A stretch of 64,000 nt of DNA. It comes from Croceivirga radicis (lineage in GTDB: Bacteria > Bacteroidota > Bacteroidia > Flavobacteriales > Flavobacteriaceae). Location: contig NZ_MTBC01000001.1 of NCBI RefSeq assembly GCF_002072105.2, positions 588,544 to 652,543 of the forward strand. The letters are read 5' to 3'. This document shows, one piece after another, positions 23,838 to 32,190 of this stretch. Made by a program: the position numbers and the translations under genes. Every line of letters starts with the position of its first letter. Positions within the stretch are counted from its first letter, which is position 1. Under the pieces are notes generated by a model that was given only the letters and a program-made list of their open reading frames with translations, was not told the origin of the DNA and made no database searches.

Positions 23838-26126
23838 ATGAAACCGCTCTATTCAAGAATTTTTAAATCTCTAAATCGGAAAAATGTTGGAGGTTCGTTG
23901 TCAAAACAATTAAACAAAACTACTGTTTTGACCAGTTTTTCCATTTTAGCCTTTGCTGGGATACAAGTAACCACCGCACAAGCCCAAAATCAAAAACAAG
24001 ACACCCTTCAAGGTAAGGAAGTGGTTTTGGACGAAGTTCTGGTCAAGGCGGTAAGGGTAACAAAAGAATCACCAGTTACTTTTTCTAACTTGGATAAGGA
24101 AGAAATTGCACCGCGTAATTTAGGGCAAGATATTCCCGTTCTTATGAATTATTTGCCGTCTGTGGTAACAACAACAGATGCTGGTGCCGGTGTAGGTTAT
24201 ACAGGTATACGTGTTAGAGGTAGCGATGCTACCCGGGTTAACGTAACCATCAATGGTATTCCTTACAATGATTCAGAATCTCAAGGTACTTTTTGGGTAA
24301 ACATGCCAGACTTTGCTTCATCTACCCAAAGTTTACAATTACAAAGAGGGGTAGGTACCTCTACTAACGGAGCTGCTGCATTTGGGGCCAGTTTAAACTT
24401 GTTAACAGATGCTATTTCAGAAGAAGCCTATGCTCAAGTAGGAGCAAGTGTTGGTAGTTTTAATACTTTACGTAATAACATTAAGTTTAGTACGGGCTTG
24501 TTAAGTGATCATTTTGAAATTTCTGGGCGTTTATCTAAGATTACATCAGACGGATATATTGACAGGGCATCTTCAAAACTAGAATCTTACTTTTTACAAG
24601 GCGCCTATAAAGATGATAATACTTTAATTAAAGCGCTTTTGTTTGGTGGGCACGAGGTAACCTACCAATCTTGGTACGGTTTTGAACCTGAGTATGTAGA
24701 AGCTTTGGGGGCAAACCCTGATTTAAAGGAGAATCCAACTTTTAATGTTGCGGGTGTTTATTTTGATGAAGCGGGAAACATCCAGTTTTATGACAAGGAG
24801 GAAGATAATTACAAACAAGATCATTTTCAATTGCACTGGAACGAAGCATGGAATTCAAATTGGAGTACCAATTTAGCTTTTCATTTTACACACGGCCGGG
24901 GCTATTTTGAGCAATTTAGAGAAGACGATGATTTTTCAACTTATGGTTTTGATCCCATAACCGTTAAAGGCGAAGAGGTTAATACAACAGACCTTATTAG
25001 AAGAAGATGGCTAAACAATGATTTTTATGGTGCCATTTTTTCTGCCAATTACGTAGATGATGCTATCGATTTTATTGTTGGAGGAGGTTGGAACGCTTAT
25101 GATGGCGACCATTATGGTGAAATAATTTGGGCCAGATATGCAACGGATAGCCAGATAAGAGATCGCTATTACTTTGATCAATCTAGAAAAACAGATTTTA
25201 ACATCTACACCAAAGCAAACTATAAGCTTAACCAAAATTGGAGCTTGTTTGGTGATCTACAATACCGTTCTGTAGGGTATACGGCTAATGGAGAAGAAAC
25301 AGGTTTGGTAGATGATACATTTCATTTTTTTAACCCTAAAGCCGGTATTACTTTCGATTTAAATAGAAACAATAATTTTTATCTTTCTTACGCCAGAGCC
25401 AACAGGGAGCCAAACAGGAACGATTACGAAAATGGAAATCCAAAGCCAGAAAAGCTTAACGATTTTGAGTTGGGATGGCGATATGTTTCCAATACATTTC
25501 AACTAAACACCAACGTCTACTACATGCGTTACAAAGATCAATTGGTCTTAACCGGTGAAATAAACGATGTTGGTGCGCCAATTAGAGCAAATGTTGGGGA
25601 TAGTTATAGGTTGGGATTAGAAGTAGATGCCAATATTGCACTGGGAAATAAATGGTCTTTGCAACCAAATATTGCACTAAGTACCAATAGAAACATAGAC
25701 TTTCGTTTTCAGAGAGATGGTGTGTTGGAAAATCTTGGAGATACAAAAATTGCATTTTCTCCTGGTGTAGTTGCCGGTAACAGATTGGCCTTTACACCTA
25801 ATGAAAGGATTATGGTAGCGGTTTTATCTAAATACGTTGGGGAACAATATATGGGTAATATAGATGCACCAAAAAGTAAGTTGGATGCCTATTCCCAAAC
25901 CGACTTTAATATTCAATATGCCATACCAACCAAAGGTTTTGTAAAAAGTATTGTTTTGTCTGGCTTAGTGAACAACATATTTGATCAGCACATAGTTTCT
26001 AACGGGTATTTTTATACGTATGATGATACGTGGAGTAGTGATACTACAATTACTACTATAGAGGGAGCTGGCTTTTATCCGCAAGCAGGTATAAATTTCT
26101 TGTTGGGCGCATTGGTTAATTTTTAA
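23838..26126 (+). CDS. TonB-dependent receptor, TPP-riboswitch controlled (probable thiamine uptake)
   Basis: 762 residues: a long N-terminal export region (about 1-50, ending TTAQAQ), a plug domain (about 65-190; PSVVTTTDAGAGVGYTGIRVRG, VTINGIPYNDSESQGTFWVN) and a barrel ending LLGALVNF with the terminal Phe of the beta-signal. It has no carboxypeptidase-D-like pre-domain, unlike the receptor at 6.2 kb. The TPP riboswitch in its leader places it in the thiamine regulon; outer-membrane receptors under THI elements are known in Bacteroidota and are assigned thiamine uptake. The thiamine-binding protein and PnuC-family gene 8 kb upstream may complete the route. Confidence 0.92.
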   Translation: MKPLYSRIFKSLNRKNVGGSLSKQLNKTTVLTSFSILAFAGIQVTTAQAQNQKQDTLQGKEVVLDEVLVKAVRVTKESPVTFSNLDKEEIAPRNLGQDIPVLMNYLPSVVTTTDAGAGVGYTGIRVRGSDATRVNVTINGIPYNDSESQGTFWVNMPDFASSTQSLQLQRGVGTSTNGAAAFGASLNLLTDAISEEAYAQVGASVGSFNTLRNNIKFSTGLLSDHFEISGRLSKITSDGYIDRASSKLESYFLQGAYKDDNTLIKALLFGGHEVTYQSWYGFEPEYVEALGANPDLKENPTFNVAGVYFDEAGNIQFYDKEEDNYKQDHFQLHWNEAWNSNWSTNLAFHFTHGRGYFEQFREDDDFSTYGFDPITVKGEEVNTTDLIRRRWLNNDFYGAIFSANYVDDAIDFIVGGGWNAYDGDHYGEIIWARYATDSQIRDRYYFDQSRKTDFNIYTKANYKLNQNWSLFGDLQYRSVGYTANGEETGLVDDTFHFFNPKAGITFDLNRNNNFYLSYARANREPNRNDYENGNPKPEKLNDFELGWRYVSNTFQLNTNVYYMRYKDQLVLTGEINDVGAPIRANVGDSYRLGLEVDANIALGNKWSLQPNIALSTNRNIDFRFQRDGVLENLGDTKIAFSPGVVAGNRLAFTPNERIMVAVLSKYVGEQYMGNIDAPKSKLDAYSQTDFNIQYAIPTKGFVKSIVLSGLVNNIFDQHIVSNGYFYTYDDTWSSDTTITTIEGAGFYPQAGINFLLGALVNF

Positions 26127-26131
26127 CTTTG
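26103..26131 (+). promoter_or_regulatory. Promoter of the oxidoreductase gene
   Basis: TTG at 26103-26105, 18 bases, then TAACTTTG at 26124-26131, whose TAA is also the stop codon of the TonB receptor. It separates the oxidoreductase from riboswitch control. Confidence 0.6.
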
Positions 26132-26247
26132 CACCCCAACACCCCGAGCAGAAGAAACAGTTATACTATTTGGTGTAGTCCCCCAATTGTTTTTACGTGC
26201 AACGGGTGTTTCTTTTTATACCTTAGTACCTTCTAAAAGCTATAAAA

Positions 26248-27243
26248 ATGGGGCGCACTACTTTTTTTACACATACTCCGGTAAGATGGGGTATAATTGG
26301 TTGTGGTAATGTAACCGAGGTGAAAAGTGGTCCGCCCTATTCTATAACACCTGGTTTTGAACTAAGTATGGTAATGCGTAGAGACAAGGCCAAGCTGGTA
26401 GACTATGCCACAAGGCACGCAATACCCAATTACACCACAGATGCATCAGAATTGATCTATTCTAATTTGGTAGATGCGGTTTACATTGCTACGCCTCCAG
26501 ATACACATAAAAAGTATGCATTAATGGTTGCAGAGGCGGGCAAACCCTGTTGCATAGAAAAACCAATGGCTCCCAGTTATGCGGAAAGCTTATCTATATA
26601 CCAAGCCTTTAAAGAAAAACAGCTGCCGCTATATGTTGCATATTACCGCCGTTCTTTACCAAGATTTTTAAAAATTAAAGAATGGCTAGATGCCGGCTTA
26701 ATTGGTACCATTAGACAAATAACTTGGCACAAATCTAGAACGCCTAGCCCAACCGATACTTCAAAGATTCCCAATTGGAGAACAGAGGCTAGAGTAGCAC
26801 CAGGAGGATATTTTGATGACTTGGCTAGTCATGGTTTAGATTTATTTGCGTTTTTGTTGGGAGAAATAGTTACCGCCAACGGTTTAGCCAACAACCAGCA
26901 AGGCTTGTATACTTCAAAGGACGCTATTGTAGGTAATTGGATGCATAAAAATGGGGTTATGGGTTCTGGTGTTTGGAATTTTGGACTTAATACCGCTCAA
27001 GATGAGGTTGTTATTTACGGTTCAGATGGTGAAATACGATTTGCCGTTTTAGACGAAGCCCCAATAACTATACGTACCAATAAAATAGAAGAAAGCTTGG
27101 AGATACCCCACCCCAAACATGTTCAAGAATTTCATGTTTTGAATATGAAAAACGACCTTTTTGGAATTCAAGATCATCCGTCAACTGGCCAGACAGCCTT
27201 GCGCACCAGTTGGGTAATGGATGCAATTCTTGGTAATCTCTAA
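26248..27243 (+). CDS. Gfo/Idh/MocA family NAD(P)-dependent oxidoreductase
   Basis: 331 residues. The N-terminal Rossmann fold has WGIIGCGNVTEVKSGP (about 14-29) and the family motif CIEKPMA (about 107-113) with the catalytic-site Lys; the C-terminal alpha/beta domain includes GGYFDDLASHGLDLFAFLLGE. Such enzymes oxidise or reduce sugars, inositols or related ring compounds with NAD(P). No substrate-defining neighbour is present, though an inositol-type activity would fit the phytase locus far upstream only loosely. It has its own promoter. Its stop overlaps the convergent lipoprotein gene by 4 bp. Confidence 0.88.
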   Translation: MGRTTFFTHTPVRWGIIGCGNVTEVKSGPPYSITPGFELSMVMRRDKAKLVDYATRHAIPNYTTDASELIYSNLVDAVYIATPPDTHKKYALMVAEAGKPCCIEKPMAPSYAESLSIYQAFKEKQLPLYVAYYRRSLPRFLKIKEWLDAGLIGTIRQITWHKSRTPSPTDTSKIPNWRTEARVAPGGYFDDLASHGLDLFAFLLGEIVTANGLANNQQGLYTSKDAIVGNWMHKNGVMGSGVWNFGLNTAQDEVVIYGSDGEIRFAVLDEAPITIRTNKIEESLEIPHPKHVQEFHVLNMKNDLFGIQDHPSTGQTALRTSWVMDAILGNL

Positions 27244-27677
27244 TTAAAAATAAAAACAGAACTTCCACTTTGGGAGGTTCTATAGTTTAATAAGCCATAG
27301 TACCTATTCCCATCATCAGGGGTATTGGTTAAAAAACCATTAAAGAGGCTATACTCTAGGTCATCGCAGGGGCAAACAACATTTTGTCCATTAGCAACCA
27401 TGGTAGAACACTCGTTTGGTGTATGGTTAGGACAACTGGCTTCAAACGCCAAATAACTATCTGGGGATACCTTCATTACATACGCCCCTCTAATACCAAC
27501 ACCATTGTTGCCAACATAAACAGGGTTGCCAATAGTATTTAAATTGGTATAAAGGGGTAGGTTCAAGTTCAATTCAAACCTAAAATTAGTTTCTAATAAG
27601 TACGGATTTCTGTTGGTAGCATCTTTAGAACAGGCTAGAAGTAAAATCAAGAAAATCAGGCAACAATAACGTTTCAT
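27240..27677 (-). CDS. Lipoprotein with degenerate Rieske-like domain
   Basis: A 145-residue protein with a lipoprotein signal (ILLLACSKD, Cys near position 16). The mature part has the outline of a Rieske fold: FEASCPNHTPNEC followed by VVCPCDDLEYSLFNG. The second half aligns by eye with the Rieske box VVCPCHGS.F....G but with Asp in place of His, and the first box has C-P-N-H instead of C-x-H. A [2Fe-2S] cluster of normal type is therefore doubtful. Such Rieske-like lipoproteins occur in flavobacteria without known function. It converges on the oxidoreductase gene. Confidence 0.72.
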   Translation of the reverse strand: MKRYCCLIFLILLLACSKDATNRNPYLLETNFRFELNLNLPLYTNLNTIGNPVYVGNNGVGIRGAYVMKVSPDSYLAFEASCPNHTPNECSTMVANGQNVVCPCDDLEYSLFNGFLTNTPDDGNRYYGLLNYRTSQSGSSVFIFN

Positions 27678-27713
27678 CCCACAAATTTGCCGTAAAAGTG
27701 GTTAAAAAATCCG

Positions 27714-27721
27714 TATATTTG
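27714..27721 (+). promoter_or_regulatory. -7 element of greA
   Basis: TATATTTG matches TAnnTTTG; no well-spaced TTG is seen upstream. It leaves a 128-nt leader containing a CAGCGTGG-type stretch (27818-27829) that can pair with ACGCTGGG near 27794, a possible leader hairpin. Confidence 0.55.
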
Positions 27722-27849
27722 CGTTAATCCTCTCTAAAAAACCAAAGTTGTTTTGGTTCTGGTAGAGGATTTTTCAATTATAGGAACTACATATACGCTG
27801 GGAAAATATTGATTTTCTTCAGCGTGGTATTGTTTTAATTAAAATATTT

Positions 27850-28326
27850 ATGTCTAAAATATCATATTATACTCCAGAAGGTTTAAAGAAACTGAAGGAA
27901 GAATTAGACCATTTAAGGGATGTGGAACGCCCAAAGGCATCACAGGCTATTGCAGAAGCAAGAGATAAGGGAGATTTATCTGAAAATGCAGAGTATGATG
28001 CGGCAAAAGAAGCACAAGGACTTTTAGAAATGAAGATAGCTAAGCTAGAGGAAACCGTGTCCAACGCTAGAATTATAGATGAAAGTCAACTAGATACCTC
28101 TAAGGTTTTGGTATTGTCTACCGTTAAGTTAAAAAATCAAGCCAACGGTATGGAAATGAAATATACCTTGGTTGCAGAAAGCGAGGCTAATTTAAAGACG
28201 GGTAAAATATCTGTTACCTCTCCAATTGGAAAAGGACTTCTTGGTAAGTCTGTTGGGGATGTGGCGGAGATTAAGGTGCCAAATGGAACGTTAAAATTCG
28301 AAATTCTCGAAATCACCCGAGCCTAA
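27850..28326 (+). CDS. greA: Transcription elongation factor GreA
   Basis: 158 residues, the standard GreA length. The N-terminal coiled coil carries the signature EARDKGDLSENAEYDAAKEAQ (about 37-57) with the acidic tip residues that enter the RNA polymerase secondary channel and stimulate cleavage of backtracked RNA. The C-terminal FKBP-like domain follows (SPIGKGLLGKSVGDVAEIKVPNG). It has its own promoter and terminator and sits before a HIT-family gene, a common flavobacterial neighbour. Confidence 0.98.
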   Translation: MSKISYYTPEGLKKLKEELDHLRDVERPKASQAIAEARDKGDLSENAEYDAAKEAQGLLEMKIAKLEETVSNARIIDESQLDTSKVLVLSTVKLKNQANGMEMKYTLVAESEANLKTGKISVTSPIGKGLLGKSVGDVAEIKVPNGTLKFEILEITRA

Positions 28327-28348
28327 ATAAAATTGGAATAGTATATTT

Positions 28349-28376
28349 AAACCCGTCTAAACGACGGGTTTTTTAT
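28349..28376 (+). terminator. Terminator of greA
   Basis: AACCCGTC (28350-28357) pairs with GACGGGTT (28363-28370) around TAAAC, and a T run follows. It lies only 10 bp before the HIT gene. Confidence 0.85.
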
Positions 28377-28385
28377 TTTCTAGAT

Positions 28386-28790
28386 ATGGCAAGTATATTC
28401 ACTAAAATAGTAAATGGCGAAATACCAAGTTATAAGGTTGCGGAAACCGAAGAATTCTACGCTTTTTTGGATATTAATCCAAATGCCGAGGGGCATACCC
28501 TTTGTATTCCCAAAAAAGAAGTAGATAAAATTTGGGATTTGGATGAAGCCTTGTATAACCGTTTAATGACCTTTTCTAGGAAAGTGGCTTTAGCAATTGA
28601 ATCCGTGGTGCCTTGCAAAAGGGTGGGGATGTCTGTTATAGGCCTAGAGGTACCACACGTACATGTACATTTAATACCCTTGAATAAAATGGCAGACGCT
28701 ACTTTTCAATCAAAAGTAACCTTAGAAAAAGAGGCTTTTGAAGCCTTATCACAAAAAATTACCAGAGCTTATTTGGCAAGCAATAAATAA
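28386..28790 (+). CDS. HIT family nucleotide hydrolase/transferase
   Basis: 134 residues with the histidine-triad motif HVHVHLIPL (about 98-106) and the family N-terminus IFTKIVNGEIPSYKVAET and FLDINPNAEGHTLCIPKKE. HIT proteins of the HINT branch hydrolyse AMP-lysine or other nucleoside phosphoramidates. It follows greA after a terminator, so it is probably expressed by read-through or from a promoter inside the short gap. Its last 22 bp overlap the convergent zinc-ribbon membrane protein gene. Confidence 0.94.
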   Translation: MASIFTKIVNGEIPSYKVAETEEFYAFLDINPNAEGHTLCIPKKEVDKIWDLDEALYNRLMTFSRKVALAIESVVPCKRVGMSVIGLEVPHVHVHLIPLNKMADATFQSKVTLEKEAFEALSQKITRAYLASNK

Positions 28791-29113
28791 ATACCCCCGG
28801 CAACTAATACCACTAAGACTAGAATTAAAACCAATGTCAAAGAGGTTAGCCGTATAGCTGGCTTGTCTGGTTCTACCAATTTGTTATAGTAGTCAAAAAC
28901 ACGCTCAATATCTTCCGTCCAGTTTACCGGATAAATAATGTTATAGCAAGTCTTGCATTTAATCTCATGGGTTACCGTTGGGGTGGTTCTATGAAAAAAA
29001 GCATTGTAGGTATGTTTTTGATAAAAAGAAAGCTTTAATTCTTGGTTAAAACACTCTGGACAATTGTTTACCAGTTCTGCTTCTTTAATGGTAATGTTTT
29101 TTTCCGTGGCCAT
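28769..29113 (-). CDS. Small zinc-ribbon membrane protein
   Basis: 114 residues. Two Cys pairs, CPEC (about 18-21) and CKTC (about 53-56), suggest a zinc ribbon in the soluble part, and one strong helix near the C-terminus (SLTLVLILVLVVLVAGGIYLL) anchors it. I do not recognise a named family. It starts 2 bp after the stop of the sensor kinase and is thus its operon partner; a role in that signalling system is possible. Its 3' end overlaps the HIT gene by 22 bp. Confidence 0.75.
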   Translation of the reverse strand: MATEKNITIKEAELVNNCPECFNQELKLSFYQKHTYNAFFHRTTPTVTHEIKCKTCYNIIYPVNWTEDIERVFDYYNKLVEPDKPAIRLTSLTLVLILVLVVLVAGGIYLLLAK

Positions 29114-29115
29114 AA

Positions 29116-30261
29116 TTAAATAATCTTCAAAAGTATTTGCATTACTGTGCCGCCTTTATTAGAAGTAAGTACCCTAATTTTACCTTTATGGTACTCTTCT
29201 ATTATTCTTTTTACCAAAGATAGCCCTAGCCCCCAACCTCTTTTTTTAGTAGTTACACCAGGATTAAAAATATTGGTATGTTCGCTTTTAGGTATGCCAT
29301 GGCCCGTATCAGAAATTAAAATAGAAACATAGTTTCCTTTAAGTTCTATTTGCAAGGCAATGCTGCCTTTGCCTTTCATGGCATCTATACCATTTTTAAC
29401 CAGGTTTTCTATACTCCAGTTGTATAGTGGCACATTTAAAGGTACCAATAAATGATCTAAATCGGTCTTAAAACTAAAATCGATGAGTTTAGAGCTCCTC
29501 TTTTTAAGGTAGTCATATGCTTTTTGGGTCTCCGCTACAATATCTTGCGGTTTTAATTCTGGTGTGGACCCAATTTTGGAAAAACGTTCGGTTATGGTTT
29601 GTAGGCGGTCTATGTCTTTTTCTATTTCTATAGTAATATCCGGATTAATAGCCTCGGTCTTTAAAAGTTCGTTCCAGCCCAATAATGAGGTTAATGGCGT
29701 ACCAATTTGGTGCGCTGTTTCTTTGGCCATGCCCGCCCATAACTTGTTCTGTTCAGATGCCTTATTTGTTCTAAAAAAGAAGAAGATGACGGCCCCAAAT
29801 AGGAAAATAATCAATAACAAGGCTAGCGGATAGTACTTTAGCTTGTTCAGTACTTCAGAATTTCCATAGTACAGTGTTTCCAGTAGTTCCCCACCCTGAA
29901 TAATTTCTATGGGTTGGTTTTCGTTTTTAAATTCTTGTATTTTTTCTTGTAGGTAAGTGGTGTCGGTTTGCTTTTCTTGTGGAATATTCAATGATTTTAT
30001 AGAACCTTCTTCATTAACCAATATCATGGGTGTAGAGGTGTTGTTGCCCAATACTTTTAAGGTTAGATTGCCCAATTCTTGGTCTACTGGAGATTGTATG
30101 AGTTCAAGTTGGGCTGTGGCCCAAATTTCCATTTTAAGTCGTTCTTCTTCTTTAAACTTTTTAAAAAAACTGTTGGTGTTCCAAAGAATTAAACTAACCA
30201 AAACAAAAGCTGCTGTAAGCAAAATTATATTGGGTGCTTTTTGTCTGGTAGAAAAATACAT
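29116..30261 (-). CDS. Membrane sensor histidine kinase
   Basis: 381 residues. One helix near the N-terminus (about 10-27) and another at about 144-164 enclose a periplasmic sensor of about 115 residues. Then HisKA with H184 in KETAHQIGTPL and a HATPase with N, G1 (DTGHGIPKS) and G2 (RGWGLGLSLVKRI) boxes. The HQIGTPL variant of the H-box (HELRTPL in most kinases) is typical of a Bacteroidota subfamily. No response regulator is next to it, so it is an orphan kinase. It forms a two-gene operon with the zinc-ribbon membrane protein. Confidence 0.92.
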   Translation of the reverse strand: MYFSTRQKAPNIILLTAAFVLVSLILWNTNSFFKKFKEEERLKMEIWATAQLELIQSPVDQELGNLTLKVLGNNTSTPMILVNEEGSIKSLNIPQEKQTDTTYLQEKIQEFKNENQPIEIIQGGELLETLYYGNSEVLNKLKYYPLALLLIIFLFGAVIFFFFRTNKASEQNKLWAGMAKETAHQIGTPLTSLLGWNELLKTEAINPDITIEIEKDIDRLQTITERFSKIGSTPELKPQDIVAETQKAYDYLKKRSSKLIDFSFKTDLDHLLVPLNVPLYNWSIENLVKNGIDAMKGKGSIALQIELKGNYVSILISDTGHGIPKSEHTNIFNPGVTTKKRGWGLGLSLVKRIIEEYHKGKIRVLTSNKGGTVMQILLKII

Positions 30262-30354
30262 ACTGGAGTTTAAAATATTTTCTAAGATAAATTAATTAAA
30301 CGGAATTGTTGAAAACATACCATGGCGTACTTTAATTATACTTTACAATTTACC

Positions 30355-30362
30355 TATTTTTG
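30355..30362 (+). promoter_or_regulatory. -7 element of the DUF3127 gene
   Basis: TATTTTTG fits TAnnTTTG, 21 bp before the ATG at 30384. This position supports that start over the in-frame TTG at 30360, which lies inside the element. Confidence 0.5.
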
Positions 30363-30383
30363 AAGCCATTAAAATTCAAGTTC

Positions 30384-30761
30384 ATGGAAGTTCAGGGTAG
30401 AATAAAAATGATAGACGAGACTAAAACCTACGGAAACAATGGTTTTAGAAAAAGAGAATTGGTAGTTACAACAGAAGAACAATATCCACAACATATTTTA
30501 GTTGAGTTTGTGCAAGATAAATGCGATTTGTTAAACAGTTACAAGGTTGGGCAAATGGTTAAGGTAAGCATAAATTTAAGAGGTAGAGAATGGGTAAATC
30601 CGCAAGGAGAAACCAAGTATTTTAATTCTATACAGGGATGGCGCATAGAAAACTTGGAACAGGCGCAGCCAGAGGGTGGCATGCCGCCAGTACCTCCAAT
30701 GGAAGCTTTTGAACCAGCAGATGATATAAGTGATGAAGATCATGACGACCTTCCGTTCTAA
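30384..30761 (+). CDS. DUF3127 protein: OB-fold-like with SSB-type acidic tip
   Basis: 125 residues from the ATG at 30384 (MEVQGRIKMIDETKTYGNNG). The first 95 residues form a beta-rich, OB-fold-like pattern (MVKVSINLRGREWVN) matching the Bacteroidota family DUF3127. The rest is a disordered Pro/Glu/Asp-rich tail ending DEDHDDLPF. That end matches the C-terminal tip of single-stranded-DNA-binding protein (DDDIPF in E. coli), which recruits repair and replication proteins. I infer a DNA-bound, SSB-like function; the family itself has no established role that I know of. It is followed by a terminator and aat. Confidence 0.85.
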   Translation: MEVQGRIKMIDETKTYGNNGFRKRELVVTTEEQYPQHILVEFVQDKCDLLNSYKVGQMVKVSINLRGREWVNPQGETKYFNSIQGWRIENLEQAQPEGGMPPVPPMEAFEPADDISDEDHDDLPF

Positions 30762-30777
30762 ATAGAAAAGAACATGT

Positions 30778-30806
30778 TTAAAAGCCACTACATTGTAGTG
30801 GCTTTT
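30778..30806 (+). terminator. Terminator of the DUF3127 gene
   Basis: AAAAGCCACTACA and TGTAGTGGCTTTTT form a perfect stem with a very short loop, followed by T residues. Confidence 0.88.
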
Positions 30807-30855
30807 TGTTTTTAAACAAATTGGATTATTAATGCTGAAAAATATAATTTAAGGT

Positions 30856-31518
30856 ATGCAAACCAATGAAGAACAGCAGCCTATTTATTATTTAGACGAC
30901 CAATTGTGGTTTCCGCCTGTAGACCATGCCAATGACGAGGGGTTATTGGCAGTAGGTGGCGATTTGTCTCCAGAACGTTTGCTGTTGGCCTATAAGAGCG
31001 GAATTTTTCCATGGTTTAATGAAGATGCATTGATTCTTTGGTGGTCTCCAGATCCAAGAATGGTTTTGTTTCCTAAAGAGATCAAAGTGTCTAAAAGTAT
31101 GCGTAAGGTTTTGCGGAACTCCTCATTTGAATTAACCAAGAACAAGGCATTTGAGCAAGTTATAGACAATTGTGCCCAACTAGAAAGAAAAGGGCAAGAG
31201 GGCACTTGGATAACCCCAAAAATGAAAGCAGCCTATTTAGACCTACACCAAAAGGGTTTTGCCGTATCTTATGAAGTTTGGCAAGCCAAAGACTTAGTGG
31301 GCGGATTATATGGTATTGACTTGGGCCGTGTTTTTTGTGGAGAAAGTATGTTTAGCTTGGTCTCCAACGCATCTAAGTATGCATTTATACATTTGGCCAA
31401 AGAACTAGAAACTAAGGATTATAAGCTTATAGATTGCCAGGTTTACACGGAACATCTGGCTAGTTTGGGGGCAATAGAAATAGACAGAACGGTCTTTATG
31501 AGCTATTTAAAGGGATAA
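30856..31518 (+). CDS. aat: Leucyl/phenylalanyl-tRNA--protein transferase
   Basis: 220 residues of the L/F-transferase family, which adds Leu or Phe to proteins with N-terminal Arg or Lys and so marks them for the ClpS-ClpAP N-degron pathway. Typical segments are YKSGIFPWFNEDALILWWSP (about 46-65), GTWITPKMKAAYLDLHQKGF and GLYGIDLGRVFCGESMFS. Full length for the family. Its 3' end overlaps the convergent DUF2490 gene by 12 bp. Confidence 0.97.
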   Translation: MQTNEEQQPIYYLDDQLWFPPVDHANDEGLLAVGGDLSPERLLLAYKSGIFPWFNEDALILWWSPDPRMVLFPKEIKVSKSMRKVLRNSSFELTKNKAFEQVIDNCAQLERKGQEGTWITPKMKAAYLDLHQKGFAVSYEVWQAKDLVGGLYGIDLGRVFCGESMFSLVSNASKYAFIHLAKELETKDYKLIDCQVYTEHLASLGAIEIDRTVFMSYLKG

Positions 31519-32190
31519 ATTTAGCGTAGAAATGAATATAAGTATGTGCGCTTTACCATCTGTAAAATCTTCTAGTCTATATTCTGTGCCAACCTGAAAT
31601 TTAATGGAATTGCTTAGAAGCCAACCCAATTGTAGGGTTGCTCGTTGATCATATTCTGGATTTATGTGTTTGCCAATACTTAGTAAACTCTCTAGATTGC
31701 CAACTAAATAACCTTCACCAATATCAATGCGTTCTCCATTTAATGGAAAATCTACGGAAAATCGATATCTAAAACGATGCACGGTATTGGATTTTGTAAT
31801 ACGTTGTTCCGTTCTAAACCGCTGGCCAAAACGTACTATAAATGGTTTTTGGGTATAATTATATTGTTGGGTTAATCGAAGTTCATTTTCCCCTGAATCT
31901 ATAAAAGACCTAAAACGATATTGAACACCAAAAGTAACACTTTGATTGTCCATTATTTTTAAATTGGAAAAATGTACCAAATCTAGCTGTTTGGCTTTAA
32001 GGGTAGATTCTTCATCTTTAAACCAAAAATTTCTACTATTAATGGCAAAGTTGTGAGAATAAAAAGGGGTAACCTTGTAGTTTAGTGCAACGGTGGGTTG
32101 TATATAACCTGTAAAGTCTTGACCGTACCCTAAATCTACTAGTAGGCAAAGAACAATTAAAAGAAAAAACCTAATACCGGACATGATCAT
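31507..32190 (-). CDS. DUF2490-like outer-membrane beta-barrel protein
   Basis: 227 residues from the ATG at 32190 (MIMSGIRFFLLIVLCLL); the ATG at 32184 is equally possible. A longer reading to 32298 would overlap the upstream gene by 128 bp and delay the signal peptide. After the signal (ending DLGYGQ) come alternating strands with aromatic girdles (FGVQYRFRSFID, RFRYRFSVDFPL, GTEYRLEDF), as expected for a small barrel of the DUF2490 type. Function unknown. Its start overlaps the stop of the preceding gene by 20 bp, so the two are co-translated. Confidence 0.75.
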   Translation of the reverse strand: MIMSGIRFFLLIVLCLLVDLGYGQDFTGYIQPTVALNYKVTPFYSHNFAINSRNFWFKDEESTLKAKQLDLVHFSNLKIMDNQSVTFGVQYRFRSFIDSGENELRLTQQYNYTQKPFIVRFGQRFRTEQRITKSNTVHRFRYRFSVDFPLNGERIDIGEGYLVGNLESLLSIGKHINPEYDQRATLQLGWLLSNSIKFQVGTEYRLEDFTDGKAHILIFISTLNLSL

